Below, piece by piece: positions 56,454 through 64,000 of a stretch of 64,000 nucleotides of DNA; within the stretch, counting starts at the first letter, position 1, and each line of letters begins with the position of its first letter. The stretch comes from Ktedonospora formicarum. GTDB lineage: Bacteria; Chloroflexota; Ktedonobacteria; Ktedonobacterales; Ktedonobacteraceae. The stretch covers positions 372,001-436,000 of the forward strand of contig NZ_BNJF01000001.1 of assembly GCF_016587355.1 (NCBI RefSeq). The letters are read 5' to 3'. A program made the position numbers and the translations under genes. The notes beneath the pieces were generated by a model that saw nothing but the letters and a program-made list of their open reading frames with translations, was not told the origin of the DNA and did not search any database.

Positions 56454-56647
56454 TTCCCCATTGTAGCAAATTGTAAAATGTGGGTAAAAGACAGGGCATT
56501 GATACCAGGGATGAAGCACCACATCCGCTCTCATGCACGAATGAAACAGAGCCGTATTCTACAATAGAACTTGTGTTCTTCTCTTCGTTCTGGTAGAATA
56601 GATAGATCAGCGCGATTCATCAATGGGAATGGAGAAAAGGAGACGAC

Positions 56648-57088
56648 ATGCCTGGACCACGCCAGAGACAGCAGAAACCAACACCACCCAAGGAGAAGCG
56701 GCCGGCAACGCCGACCTTTCTGCTCGAACTGCCCCTCGTCGTCAACCCAGAACAAGCCACTCGCCTCCGCGCTCACCTGGAAGCCGCTCGCCGCCTCTAC
56801 AATACCATCCTCTCCCAGGGACAGAAATGCTTGCGCCGCATGCGCACTGATGCTGCCTGGCAAGCGACTCGTGATCTTCCTCACACGCAGAAGGCCCAAC
56901 AAGCAGCAGGCTTCCGCGCCTTGTACACGCAATATGGGTTCACCGAGGTGGTATTGCATCAAGCGGTCAAAGGTTTGCGCCTGGGATGGATCGCTGAACA
57001 CATTGATACCGTACTGGCCCAAACCCTGGCGAACCGGTGCGTCGCTTTGGCGGCAGGTGTTGAGCGCACCAAATGGTGCTGGAACTGA
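56648..57088 (+). pseudogene. TnpB-like protein, N-terminal third
   Basis: 146 residues. TFLLELPLVVNPEQATRLRA, LEAARRLYNTILSQGQKCLR and VVLHQAVKGLRLGWIAEHID are the N-terminal helical/wedge domain of a TnpB of the longer type. The frame then ends in an unrelated tail (GVERTKWCWN). RuvC and zinc domains are missing. Confidence 0.7.
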
Positions 57089-57331
57089 TGGAATGTTTCA
57101 TGCGTACCCCGCTTACCACGACCTCCGAAAGGTGGGCCTGTAATGGGTTCCGCAGCCTGCTGACACAAAGAAGTAAAAGCAGGACCGACGGAGGGATAAG
57201 CAGGAAGAGAATTCCCGCAAAACCCACCCTGCCTGGGAGGAAGGGAAACAGACTTACGATGCTTCACAAGAAACCGAAAACGAGGGTGTGTTGATGCTAC
57301 CCTCTACAGTCATGGGGAACCACCATTAGAA

Positions 57332-57362
57332 CCAGTTCTTCATCCTGAAGATGAAGAACTGG
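57332..57362. repeat. hairpin, 13-bp stem, in TnpB element tail
   Basis: The arms CCAGTTCTTCATC and GATGAAGAACTGG flank a 5-base loop. Possibly part of the guide-RNA scaffold or of the former gene end. Confidence 0.5.
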
Positions 57363-57495
57363 AAGCGTGGGACGAACCTCTGGAACCCCGCTACTTTAGC
57401 ACGGGGGCTTCACCAGAGCAACTTACATGCAAAAGCCACTCCCCAGGTATAATAAGATAATATGGTTGGTTGAAATAAGTAGGAGCAAAATACAT

Positions 57496-57999
57496 ATGGG
57501 TGAGTACACATCTCAAATGTCAGACAACGATGAGAGGGCGATTCGCACTCTCTATCATGATATGCTACATGGCTGGAACCAGCATGATGCCACTGCTTTT
57601 GCTGCTCCCTTCTCGGAAGAGAGCACAGTAATTGGCTTCGATGGAAGCGAGATGAATGGACAACAGGAGATTGCCTCAACGCTTAAGCAAATCTTTGCCA
57701 ATCACGTCACCGCTCCCTATATCACGAAAGTTAAGGATGTACGCCTGCTGAGTTCCGATGTAGGGATACTTCGCGCTATCGTCGGTATGGTGCCACCCGG
57801 GCAGTCGGATCTCAACCCAGCCGTTAACGCGCACCAAACTCTCGTGGCAACCAAGTACGATGGCGCGTGGTATATCACGCTCTTGCAGAATACTCCGGCT
57901 CAGTTCCACGGCAGACCAGAGCTCGTCCAGCAAATGACACAGGAGCTACACGCGGTACTTGAGGCAGATCGCCAGGAGCGTAAAGCTGTCACAGAATAA
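57496..57999 (+). CDS. SgcJ/EcaC-family NTF2-like protein
   Basis: A protein of about 167 residues from ATG 57496, with TAGGAGC upstream. The NTF2 pattern is AIRTLYHDMLHGWNQHDATA, FAAPFSEESTVIGFDGSEMN and INxxxxLVATKYDGAWYI-type strands. The family is named after polyketide-cluster oxidoreductases, but most members are of unknown function. It closely resembles the partial gene at 63802. Confidence 0.88.
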   Translation: MGEYTSQMSDNDERAIRTLYHDMLHGWNQHDATAFAAPFSEESTVIGFDGSEMNGQQEIASTLKQIFANHVTAPYITKVKDVRLLSSDVGILRAIVGMVPPGQSDLNPAVNAHQTLVATKYDGAWYITLLQNTPAQFHGRPELVQQMTQELHAVLEADRQERKAVTE

Positions 58000-58100
58000 T
58001 TTGTCGAGAATGCATTCACAGTCTGACAACCATCCCATCACCATTGTTCAAACCCTAGAGCGGTACACATAAGTTTTGAACCAAAGAGTGGGTTGGATAC

Positions 58101-58178
58101 ATGAGAGCCTATTCAGCAGACCTGAGAGAACGAGTGGTACGTACCGTCGAGGAAGGTCGCCCACGCGAAGAAATGGAG
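58101..58178 (+). pseudogene. IS630-type transposase, N-terminal scrap
   Basis: MRAYSADLRERVVRTVEEGR is the exact start of IS630-type transposases, but it stops after about 26 residues where the segmental duplication begins. A related scrap is at 15528-15695. Confidence 0.7.
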
Positions 58179-58186
58179 GAAAAAAT

Positions 58187-59018
58187 CCCCCCAAACCGAG
58201 GCGTTATTCCCTGCACATGATCGTGCGAGTAAAGGCGCGACGAGACGCTCGATCTGAGAAAAGCAGACCTGACAAAGGGAACAGATGCAACAAACAAGCA
58301 GCGAAGGACGCCTCCTGGGCGAACAATCCTCCTGGCGAGTATTTCCTTAGGGCGTAAACCGTTTCCAATGGCCCTCGGAGACCACTTCAACTGCTCCGTC
58401 GAGCACTTTAATGGCGGTTTGATCGTCAATCGCGTAGGCTGACACCAGCATGCCGGCGGCCCATCTTTCTGCGTCGGCCATGGTGTTTTCCGGCAGATCC
58501 TCGTGATCCAGGTGCGGGAATATCGAGAAATCAACGATGCCCAGCGTTCTATCGCCTCCGGTGGGAGGCTCCCAGTGGACGAAGTCCTCCCCGATGTTGG
58601 GGGTCATCACCATGCTTCCGGCGCTCAGCCCCACATAGACCGTCTCGCGCCCAAGCTCCGGCAGGAGGTCAGCCAGTCCGGATTGCCGCATCCAGTAGCA
58701 CAGATACAGGGGATCGCCACCATTCACCAGCAGGACGTCAGTCTCTCGGACCATGGGGACCCAGAGCTCTTCATCGATGCTGGGCAACGCGGTGAGCTCC
58801 AGCACGCCCAAGGACTTCCATCCCAATTCGCACATTGGGGTTCTGGGTTCTCGTCCGCTGATGAACCGCCATGCGTGGCTGGCACCGCCGCGCTGGGCGT
58901 AGTTCGCAGTGGGGATGCAGAGGGCGCTGGACTCGGCAATCGGTTTGCCCAGTAGGCCGACCAGCGCGTTATGGATGCTCGTGTTTGTGATGCCAGCCGA
59001 GGTGAGAAGCAATTTCAT
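58187..59018. repeat. segmental duplication, copy 2 (peptidase E plus flank)
   Basis: Corresponds to 43636-44534. Homology begins exactly at the end of the IS630 scrap here and next to an IS701 scrap in copy 1. Identity is high at the gene end and lower in the centre. Confidence 0.75.
58347..59018 (-). CDS. peptidase E (S51 family) homologue, second copy
   Basis: A 223-residue protein starting MKLLLTSAGITNTSIHNALV. LLVNGGDPLYLCYWMRQSGL, the nucleophile in YVGLSAGSMVM, and FPHLDHEDLPEN are conserved as in copy 1. The centre differs: the first copy has a longer stretch after SAGSM, while this one has an extra GREPRTPM. The enzyme is probably active. The upstream sequence is unlike that of copy 1. 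Confidence 0.88.
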   Translation of the reverse strand: MKLLLTSAGITNTSIHNALVGLLGKPIAESSALCIPTANYAQRGGASHAWRFISGREPRTPMCELGWKSLGVLELTALPSIDEELWVPMVRETDVLLVNGGDPLYLCYWMRQSGLADLLPELGRETVYVGLSAGSMVMTPNIGEDFVHWEPPTGGDRTLGIVDFSIFPHLDHEDLPENTMADAERWAAGMLVSAYAIDDQTAIKVLDGAVEVVSEGHWKRFTP

Positions 59019-59179
59019 GATACCTCTCCTTGACAATTTCATGGGAGCCTAAAAGCTTCTCCAGTTCCTCTCTTTGAGGCTGAAGCAGAACGACCCCAGA
59101 ACGTCACAACTGCGTTTCTCATAGCGCTGAGTCGTCTGCTCTCGCTATCAGTCTTGTGCACAAATGCAAGGAGGATCTC

Positions 59180-60303
59180 TTGTTTATCTTTGATCGTCAG
59201 AAACGCAATGATATCAACCAACTCGTGGAGGATGACACAATCACCCGCGGCATGTCCCGCCGCGAGGTTTTTCAGAAAGCCATGGCGGCTGGCCTGAGTG
59301 TCAGTGCCGCATCGGCGTTGCTGACTGCCTGTGGCGGCGTTCCCGCTGGCAATGGTGTAACGAGCAACTCTCCCAGTAAGATGAGCTCGTCTTCCCCTCT
59401 CCAAGGTCCCGGCTCCGTCTCCGGAGCGCCGAACCTGCTGGCAGAGTTCGCCCACACGTTCACCAGCCGCTACATCGACACTAGCAAACTGCGCCTACAC
59501 GCGGTCATAGGAGGCGATGGTCCGCCGCTGCTGCTAGTGCATGGCAGGCGCCAGGCGTGGTACGCCTGGCGCCTGCTGATGCCAACGCTGGCTCGGGACT
59601 TCAAGGTTATCGCGGTTGACCAGCGCGGGATAGGGCTGTCAGACAAACCCGCGAGCGGGTACGACACTGGTACTCTCGCCGGTGACCTGGTAGCGCTGAT
59701 GAACGCGCTCGGGCACCAGCGGTTTGCCATGTACGGGACTGACACCGGCATGCCGATCGCCTATGCCCTGGCTGCCGATCACCAGAACCGGCTCGATCGC
59801 CTGGTCGTCTCAGAGGCCCCCCTCCCGGGTGTGTCTCCCTCACCCGCCTTTGTTCCTTCCCCCCGCAGCTCAACGCCCGGCTCTGGCTTCTCGCCTTCAA
59901 CCAGCTCCCCAAGGTGAACGAACAGCTCGTCAGGGGACGGGAGGACATCTTCTTCGGCGCAGAGTTCGCCGAGGCGGCTGGGAAGAAGAAGCTGCCCAAC
60001 GACACCGTCGGGTACTACATCGACATCCTTGCCTCCAACTCCGAAGCGCTGCGCGGCAGCTTCGAGTTCTACCGTGCGCTCAACACCACAATTGCGCAGA
60101 ACGAACAGCGCAAGACCCGGCGGCTGACTCTTCCAGTCCTGGCGATCGGCGGCGCGGAAAGCGGTGGTGAAGGCGTTGGGAACACAATGAAGCTCGCAGC
60201 AGACAACGTGCAGACCCTGGTCATTCCTGACTGCGGCCACTGGCAGGCTCCCAAGGAACTGCTGGCCGCTCTGGCCGCGTTCCTGGCCCCCTACCGTGGC
60301 TGA
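59180..60303 (+). pseudogene. Tat-exported lipoprotein hydrolase (epoxide hydrolase-like), frame break
   Basis: The N-terminus has a twin-arginine signal (MSRREVFQKAMAAGLSVSAA) with lipobox LLTAC. The TTG at 59180 after AAGGAGG is the likely start, with an ATG at 59252 as alternative. The core has LLVHGRRQAWYAWR, DQRGIGLSDKPA and GTDTGM with an Asp nucleophile, as in epoxide hydrolases. The second frame (to 60303) has VNEQLVRGREDIFFG and IPDCGHWQAPKE with the histidine. Adding one C to the C6 run at 59862-59867 joins them (PSPPQLNARLWLL). Probably an extracytoplasmic enzyme. Confidence 0.8.
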
Positions 60304-60435
60304 CTACTCATTCGCGATCGCATCGTCTGCTGAAGGCGTGGCAGACGATGAAGACCGCCAAGCATCTACTCAATGAAGTCTGGTCTCTTGACTCGGCTCC
60401 GATAAGGTGCAACACCGATCGAAGGAAATGATCTT

Positions 60436-60675
60436 GTGTCCTGGTTGTGGGACATATCCGGCTGGCTCTGGTGGATCCTACTGCTCTGTACAGTGATCCT
60501 TAACCTGGCTCTCAAAGCTTGGGACGACGGGATCGAAGGGGGGAGAGAGGTGATACTCACTCCCTTTCTGTGGGTCATACGCATTCTTGCAAGCATCGGA
60601 TTGCTTGCGATACTGTTCATCGTCCCTCTCCTCGGCGGAGCCGTCGGCAGGCTTGTCAGCAGGCCAAAGCGGTAA
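60436..60675 (+). CDS. small two-helix membrane protein
   Basis: 79 residues from a GTG start. It is Trp-rich at the N-terminus (SWLWDISGWLWWILLLCTVI) with a second helix (ILASIGLLAILFIVPLLGGA) and a basic end (SRPKR). GGAAATG is the only upstream purine block. The family is not recognised. Confidence 0.55.
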   Translation: MSWLWDISGWLWWILLLCTVILNLALKAWDDGIEGGREVILTPFLWVIRILASIGLLAILFIVPLLGGAVGRLVSRPKR

Positions 60676-60706
60676 AACCACGGCCGAGTATACCTGGGGC
60701 CTTATC

Positions 60707-60742
60707 GCGAAGAGGCGACGCCGTATGGCGTCGTCCCTTCGC
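60707..60742 (+). terminator. imperfect hairpin after small membrane protein gene
   Basis: GCGAAGAGGCGACGCC pairs with GGCGTCGTCCCTTCGC with two mismatches and a 4-base loop. It lies 31 bases after the stop. Confidence 0.5.
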
Positions 60743-61417
60743 TCTCATCTTTTCTGAATGTTGTGTGAAACGTCGCTTCTCCATCAAGAATCTGTATCAT
60801 TTGGTTACTTTTGATGAACGTTTTTTCGTACATGTATTCCTGACACAAAAATGCTTTTCCCCCTAAGAAGCCTGGGTTTATATCCAAGCGTGAGTATATT
60901 CATCTTTCAGTCAAGTGGCAGACGATTCTGATGGTCGCACGCCGTCTTACCTCCCACTCTGGCATGCTTCATATGCAGGTTGTTCCTCCCTCAAATAGCA
61001 ACTCGCCCTTAATAAAAAGATGCATACGACAACGATTTTCTTCCTTGCTTTCTTTCAATACCCAACAGCGAAGCTCGCATGTCTCCCCTCAGCCTCAGAA
61101 ACCTATGGAGGAGGCACTCACAAAAACCTCCTAAATTTCTACGATGTTCTTTCGCAGACGACTAGCAAGAAGGGGCCACCTGACACCGATGTGAACGAGC
61201 GTCATTCAACAGTGCAAAAAGACTATACGAATAGCAATCACACGAAAGAGCAAAGAGAACTCCTCTTAAAAACAGCTATTCATGCAGGTTCAAGCAAGCT
61301 CTTGTGTAAAGAGAGAAAAGGCGACTAACATAAGAGTTTGAGACAGGCTTGCAGCCTTACTAGGCGCTCCAGGCCCGCTGACAAAGCGTACACGGCGCAG
61401 AAGATCTCCACTGTCCC
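60743..61417. other. gene-poor stretch, no supportable gene
   Basis: Several short frames, none with a start, ribosome-binding site or recognisable motif. It ends where the IS5 fragment loses its homology. Confidence 0.4.
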
Positions 61418-61788
61418 AATCGCTTGCCACTCCCATTGGACGCCCACCAGTTTGTCGTAAATTGCCAGTCCGGCTTGCCATAATGCCTTGAATGGCCCCG
61501 CTTGCTCCCATTGTTGAAAGCGATCGTGAATGGTGGAACTGGCTCCCAGTTCCCGTGGCAAGGCCCTCCATTGGATGTCGGTACGCAAAACGTAGACGTT
61601 TGCCTCGAAGGTTTGGCGATCAGGCAGACACGGACGGCCTCCTTTGGTATATGAGGGGGTTGGAGGAATGAAGTGAGCAACGTGCTCCCACAATGCATCG
61701 CTGACTTCCCATGGGCGCGTCCTTGCCATCTGCCTCTCCTTGATTCGTTTTTGCCTGGTATTCTATCACATGGTTTTCGGATAAGCTC
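61418..61788 (-). pseudogene. IS5-family transposase N-terminal fragment with one terminal repeat
   Basis: From ATG 61729 the frame reads EVSDALWEHVAHFIPPTPS, RTDIQWRALPRELGASSTIH and DKLVGVQWEWQAI, then loses homology. It is the N-terminal 104 residues of an IS5 transposase. The terminal repeat GAGCTTATCCGAAAACC (minus strand, 61772-61788) lies upstream and abuts the stop of the neighbouring PQQ-type gene. The catalytic domain is deleted. Confidence 0.75.
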
Positions 61789-62458
61789 TTAGGAAAGAAG
61801 TTGACCGTAGATATAGAGGATTGACTGCGAGCATACAAAGACTTTGCCGTCAGCAACGACCGGGCGAGTGAACTTCTGGTAACTATCCAGGCCAGCGCGA
61901 GCAACATTCTGCTCACTGTTGTACAGTTCTCTGTTCAAGTTGGTGGCATCATAGGCACGCAGGATTGCGGAATCTTGAAGGTTAGGCTGGAGCGCCCAGA
62001 GAATCCCTGTGCCGGCTTTGTCTCCGTCGCTGGAGACAGCAATACCCGCTCCTGGATAACCGTACGTGAGCGAAGTGTGCATCACTGGGGTTAGATTGAG
62101 TTGACCATTGGTCAGTTCAAAGGCTTTGATCGTGTCTCCCTGTCCAGTGTCTACATTGGCTCCGGAAACATAAATATACTGCTTTCCACTGGGCGTGCTC
62201 CAATACACGGGTGTCATGAAGAGGCCTGGAAGCAATGAGATCTGGCTCTCCTGCACAATCCGATCAACATTGGTCTGCTGCTCCTGCGGAGAGGCGCCCG
62301 CTCTTGCTGACACCCAGCATAAGATGCCGATGCGGACCCGTCTGATCTGGTAACAGAAGGTTGCCACTGGAACCCAGGTCATAGTCCCATTCCATCAAAT
62401 AATGTTGATTAAATGGAGTAAAATAACGAATAACGTAATCTGGTTGAGGATTCCCCAT
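61789..62458 (-). pseudogene. PQQ-like beta-propeller protein, C-terminal part, frame-broken
   Basis: The upstream frame has RYFTPFNQHYLMEWDYDLGS and LLLPDQTGPHRHLMLGVSKS. A frame change with a deletion near 62300-62320 leads into QEQQTNVDRIVQESQISLLP, GKQYIYVSGANVD, GYPGAGIAVSSDGDKAGTGI and FVCSQSILYIYG. These are blades of a secreted quinoprotein-type propeller. The N-terminal half is missing. The IS5 end touches the stop codon. Confidence 0.7.
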
Positions 62459-62520
62459 ATTACTGTTTCATGAAATAATTTTCTATACAGATAGATGTTG
62501 ATACCAGCTATAACTACATG

Positions 62521-63660
62521 TCAACGCTCCCTGATCTTAGGAGCACCCAACCCTCTTAAACTGACCTCTTGAAAGAAGCGACCAAGCAATTCACGGCGGT
62601 TGTGGACTCCCAGCTTCTCATAAATATGCGTACAGTGTGACTCCACGGTATGTTCGCTGATGACCAGAACGGCGGCAATCTGCTGGTTGCTGTGGCCGCG
62701 CAACAACAGTTCACACACCTGCCTCTCGGCCCGACTGAGCGGAAAGGTCGCTGGCACCATAAGTTCGAAGTGCGTGTGTTGAGGCACCAGTGTGACTGCA
62801 AGCGCGCCGTCTTCGCTAGCCACAGCCGCCTCGATTCGCAGTAAGCCCGTGGACGTCTGGACCTGGACTGTATGAGGCAGAAATTCCTGAGTATGGGAAG
62901 ACAGGCTCGCCACGGCAGTGGACACCGCCGTAGGCAGATGCGTCCCCTTGAGCCGCTCATTGACCCGCAGTCGCTCCATCCAGGTCAGCGCTGCGGGGGT
63001 TGCCATCAGCATCTTCTTGGTCGGCGAAAGGATGAGGACGCCAGTTATCTCTGGACCTGCGAGATCGAGAGAGATATTCGCGCGTTCGCGATCAAATGCC
63101 GAGCGCAACGCTCTGCCGATGAGTGGAGCAACCAGGTGCATAAACGCCAGATCGGTCGGCTGAAAGGTTGGATAGGATTCTAACCGATGCATCTCCAGGG
63201 CTGCAATATAGCACCCATCCACGGCGAAGAACGCGCGCAAGATCCCCCCAGCCGGCGAGTCAATCTCGTGATAACAGCGAGCGAACTCACGTGCGGACAA
63301 GGGGTGAAAAAAATCTGGCGACAAGCCCAAGGAGGTCTCAATCCGATCATGGAGGACCACAACTCTAAGTCCTGCCTGCATCAGGCCGGGAAAGGTGGTC
63401 CCCCACGTGGGTTCTTTCACCAGATAAATCTGCTCGATCCAACGCAAAAAAACACTCGCATCTCGCTCGTCCAAGGTGAGCAGTCTGTTGAACAACCGAC
63501 TCGCAGGATCAACACCTAGCAGCATCTGGATATCGTACGGGATCGCTCGGCGCAAGGCTTCCATGAGCAGCGTTCCCAGTTGTTCGGGAAGCAAGCTTCG
63601 ACTCGCCAAGTGTCGGAGTTGACCGAGCGCCTCGTGTTGCACACGTGAGAGCCGTGGCAT
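62521..63660 (-). CDS. LuxR-type transcriptional regulator
   Basis: A 379-residue protein from ATG 63660, with AAGGAGGG upstream; an ATG at 63729 is less likely. The C-terminal HTH is classic: FPLSRAERQVCELLLRGHSN followed by QQIAAVLVISEHTVESHCTH and IYEKLGVHNRRELLGRFFQ. The N-terminal 300 residues form a sensor that may include a GAF-like fold. It is divergent from the NTF2-like gene at 63802, which it may control. Confidence 0.9.
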   Translation of the reverse strand: MPRLSRVQHEALGQLRHLASRSLLPEQLGTLLMEALRRAIPYDIQMLLGVDPASRLFNRLLTLDERDASVFLRWIEQIYLVKEPTWGTTFPGLMQAGLRVVVLHDRIETSLGLSPDFFHPLSAREFARCYHEIDSPAGGILRAFFAVDGCYIAALEMHRLESYPTFQPTDLAFMHLVAPLIGRALRSAFDRERANISLDLAGPEITGVLILSPTKKMLMATPAALTWMERLRVNERLKGTHLPTAVSTAVASLSSHTQEFLPHTVQVQTSTGLLRIEAAVASEDGALAVTLVPQHTHFELMVPATFPLSRAERQVCELLLRGHSNQQIAAVLVISEHTVESHCTHIYEKLGVHNRRELLGRFFQEVSLRGLGAPKIRER

Positions 63661-63801
63661 GGTCCCTCCTTGGGGGATTGTGCGCAAAAAAATCATGGAT
63701 TTCCGGGATGTGAGTAGGGAAGTTCTCACTGTATATTACTGCAAGAGCCTGCCTGTCGTAAAGAGAGGTCAAAAGACTGCGAACGAAAGGGAGAATGACC
63801 T

Positions 63802-64000
63802 ATGATGAATGACACGTACAACCGAAGCGCAGATGAGCAAGCGTTGCACGAGCTTTTTCAACAGTTCGTGGACGGGTGGAATCAGGGGAATGGGCAAGCC
63901 CTCGCAGCCCCATTCACAGACGATGCCGATTATATTGTCTGGAACGGAATCAACTTCAAGGGGCGCCAGGCCATTGCCGCTGGGCACCAGCAGATCTTTG
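63802..64000 (+). CDS. SgcJ/EcaC-family NTF2-like protein (3' partial)
   Basis: The start is ATG 63802 or 63805, with AAGGGAG nine bases upstream of the first. DEQALHELFQQFVDGWNQGN followed by FTDDADYIVWNGINFKGRQA is the same family as 57496-57999. The gene runs off the window. Confidence 0.8.
   Translation, partial: MMNDTYNRSADEQALHELFQQFVDGWNQGNGQALAAPFTDDADYIVWNGINFKGRQAIAAGHQQIF

Larger units (their letters stand above)
50667..56522 (-). mobile_element. IS4-type insertion sequence, split by a nested recombinase element
   Basis: The left end (TGGTGCTTCATCCCTGG with CCTGTCTTTTACCCACA) and the right end (same words on the minus strand, up to 56522) form terminal inverted repeats. Between them, on the minus strand, lie the two halves of one transposase gene, 4.4 kb apart. 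The unsplit element would be about 1.5 kb. Confidence 0.75.
56571..57416 (+). mobile_element. IS605-type element with internally deleted tnpB
   Basis: It starts near the left end (TAGAATAGATAGATC) and ends with the hairpin-type right end CCCCGCTACTTTAGCACGGGG and GCTTCACC. It is about 0.85 kb, much shorter than an intact element. Another hairpin lies at 57332-57362. Confidence 0.6.

Overview
The window looks like chromosomal DNA of a Ktedonobacteria-type Chloroflexota. The signs are Hanks-type kinases fused to beta-propellers, several ECF sigma factors of different groups, F420-type luciferase-like oxidoreductases, many small stand-alone regulators, and a very heavy load of decayed insertion sequences (IS605 TnpB, IS110, IS4, IS5, IS630 and IS701 types). 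No rRNA, tRNA, CRISPR array or replication origin was seen. The taxonomic call is inference from gene content.

Layout. 1-6.4 kb: a truncated membrane sensor, a WD40 pseudokinase, an adenine deaminase gene with two frame breaks and an NCS1 purine permease, all rightward. 6.5-11 kb: decayed DUF2255/PPOX genes, small hypotheticals and an IS5 element. 11-16.3 kb: SDR oxidoreductase, carboxylesterase, TetR regulator, DUF998 membrane protein, IS630 scrap, P-loop kinase. 16.5-21.3 kb: Ser/Thr kinase with an extracellular propeller, small membrane proteins, AraC regulator, W-rich hypothetical. 21.6-26.6 kb: DoxX/cupin with divergent MarR, RibD/DHFR-like reductase, two luciferase-like oxidoreductases. 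27-31 kb: two ECF modules, YCII-ECF42 and a divergent small protein/ECF41 pair, each with recognisable candidate promoters. 31-37.1 kb: DUF7694 pseudogene, alpha/beta hydrolase with GbsR/MarR regulator, Tyr-rich repeat secreted protein, and an ECF factor overlapping a membrane-anchored YCF48-like propeller gene. 37-50.6 kb: TnpB, IS110 and IS701 debris between acetyltransferases, an NTF2-like protein, a HEAT-repeat protein, peptidase E, a lipoprotein and membrane proteins. 50.6-56.5 kb: a nested mobile island, in which an IS4-type transposase gene is split by a serine-recombinase element that itself carries a group II intron. 56.5-64 kb: another TnpB derivative, two SgcJ-like NTF2 proteins, a second peptidase E (a diverged copy of the first, with shared flank), a Tat-lipoprotein hydrolase, an IS5 fragment, a PQQ-type propeller fragment and a LuxR regulator.

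The genes read as a stress- and environment-sensing accessory region. Three ECF modules (27-30 kb, 36 kb) appear self-regulated, and several regulator/enzyme pairs (MarR with cupin-DoxX, GbsR with hydrolase) are divergent or adjacent. The adenine deaminase and permease would form a purine salvage unit. Many otherwise good genes are broken by a single missing G or C in a short homopolymer. That pattern suggests base-calling errors as much as true decay, so calls of pseudogene for those loci are provisional.
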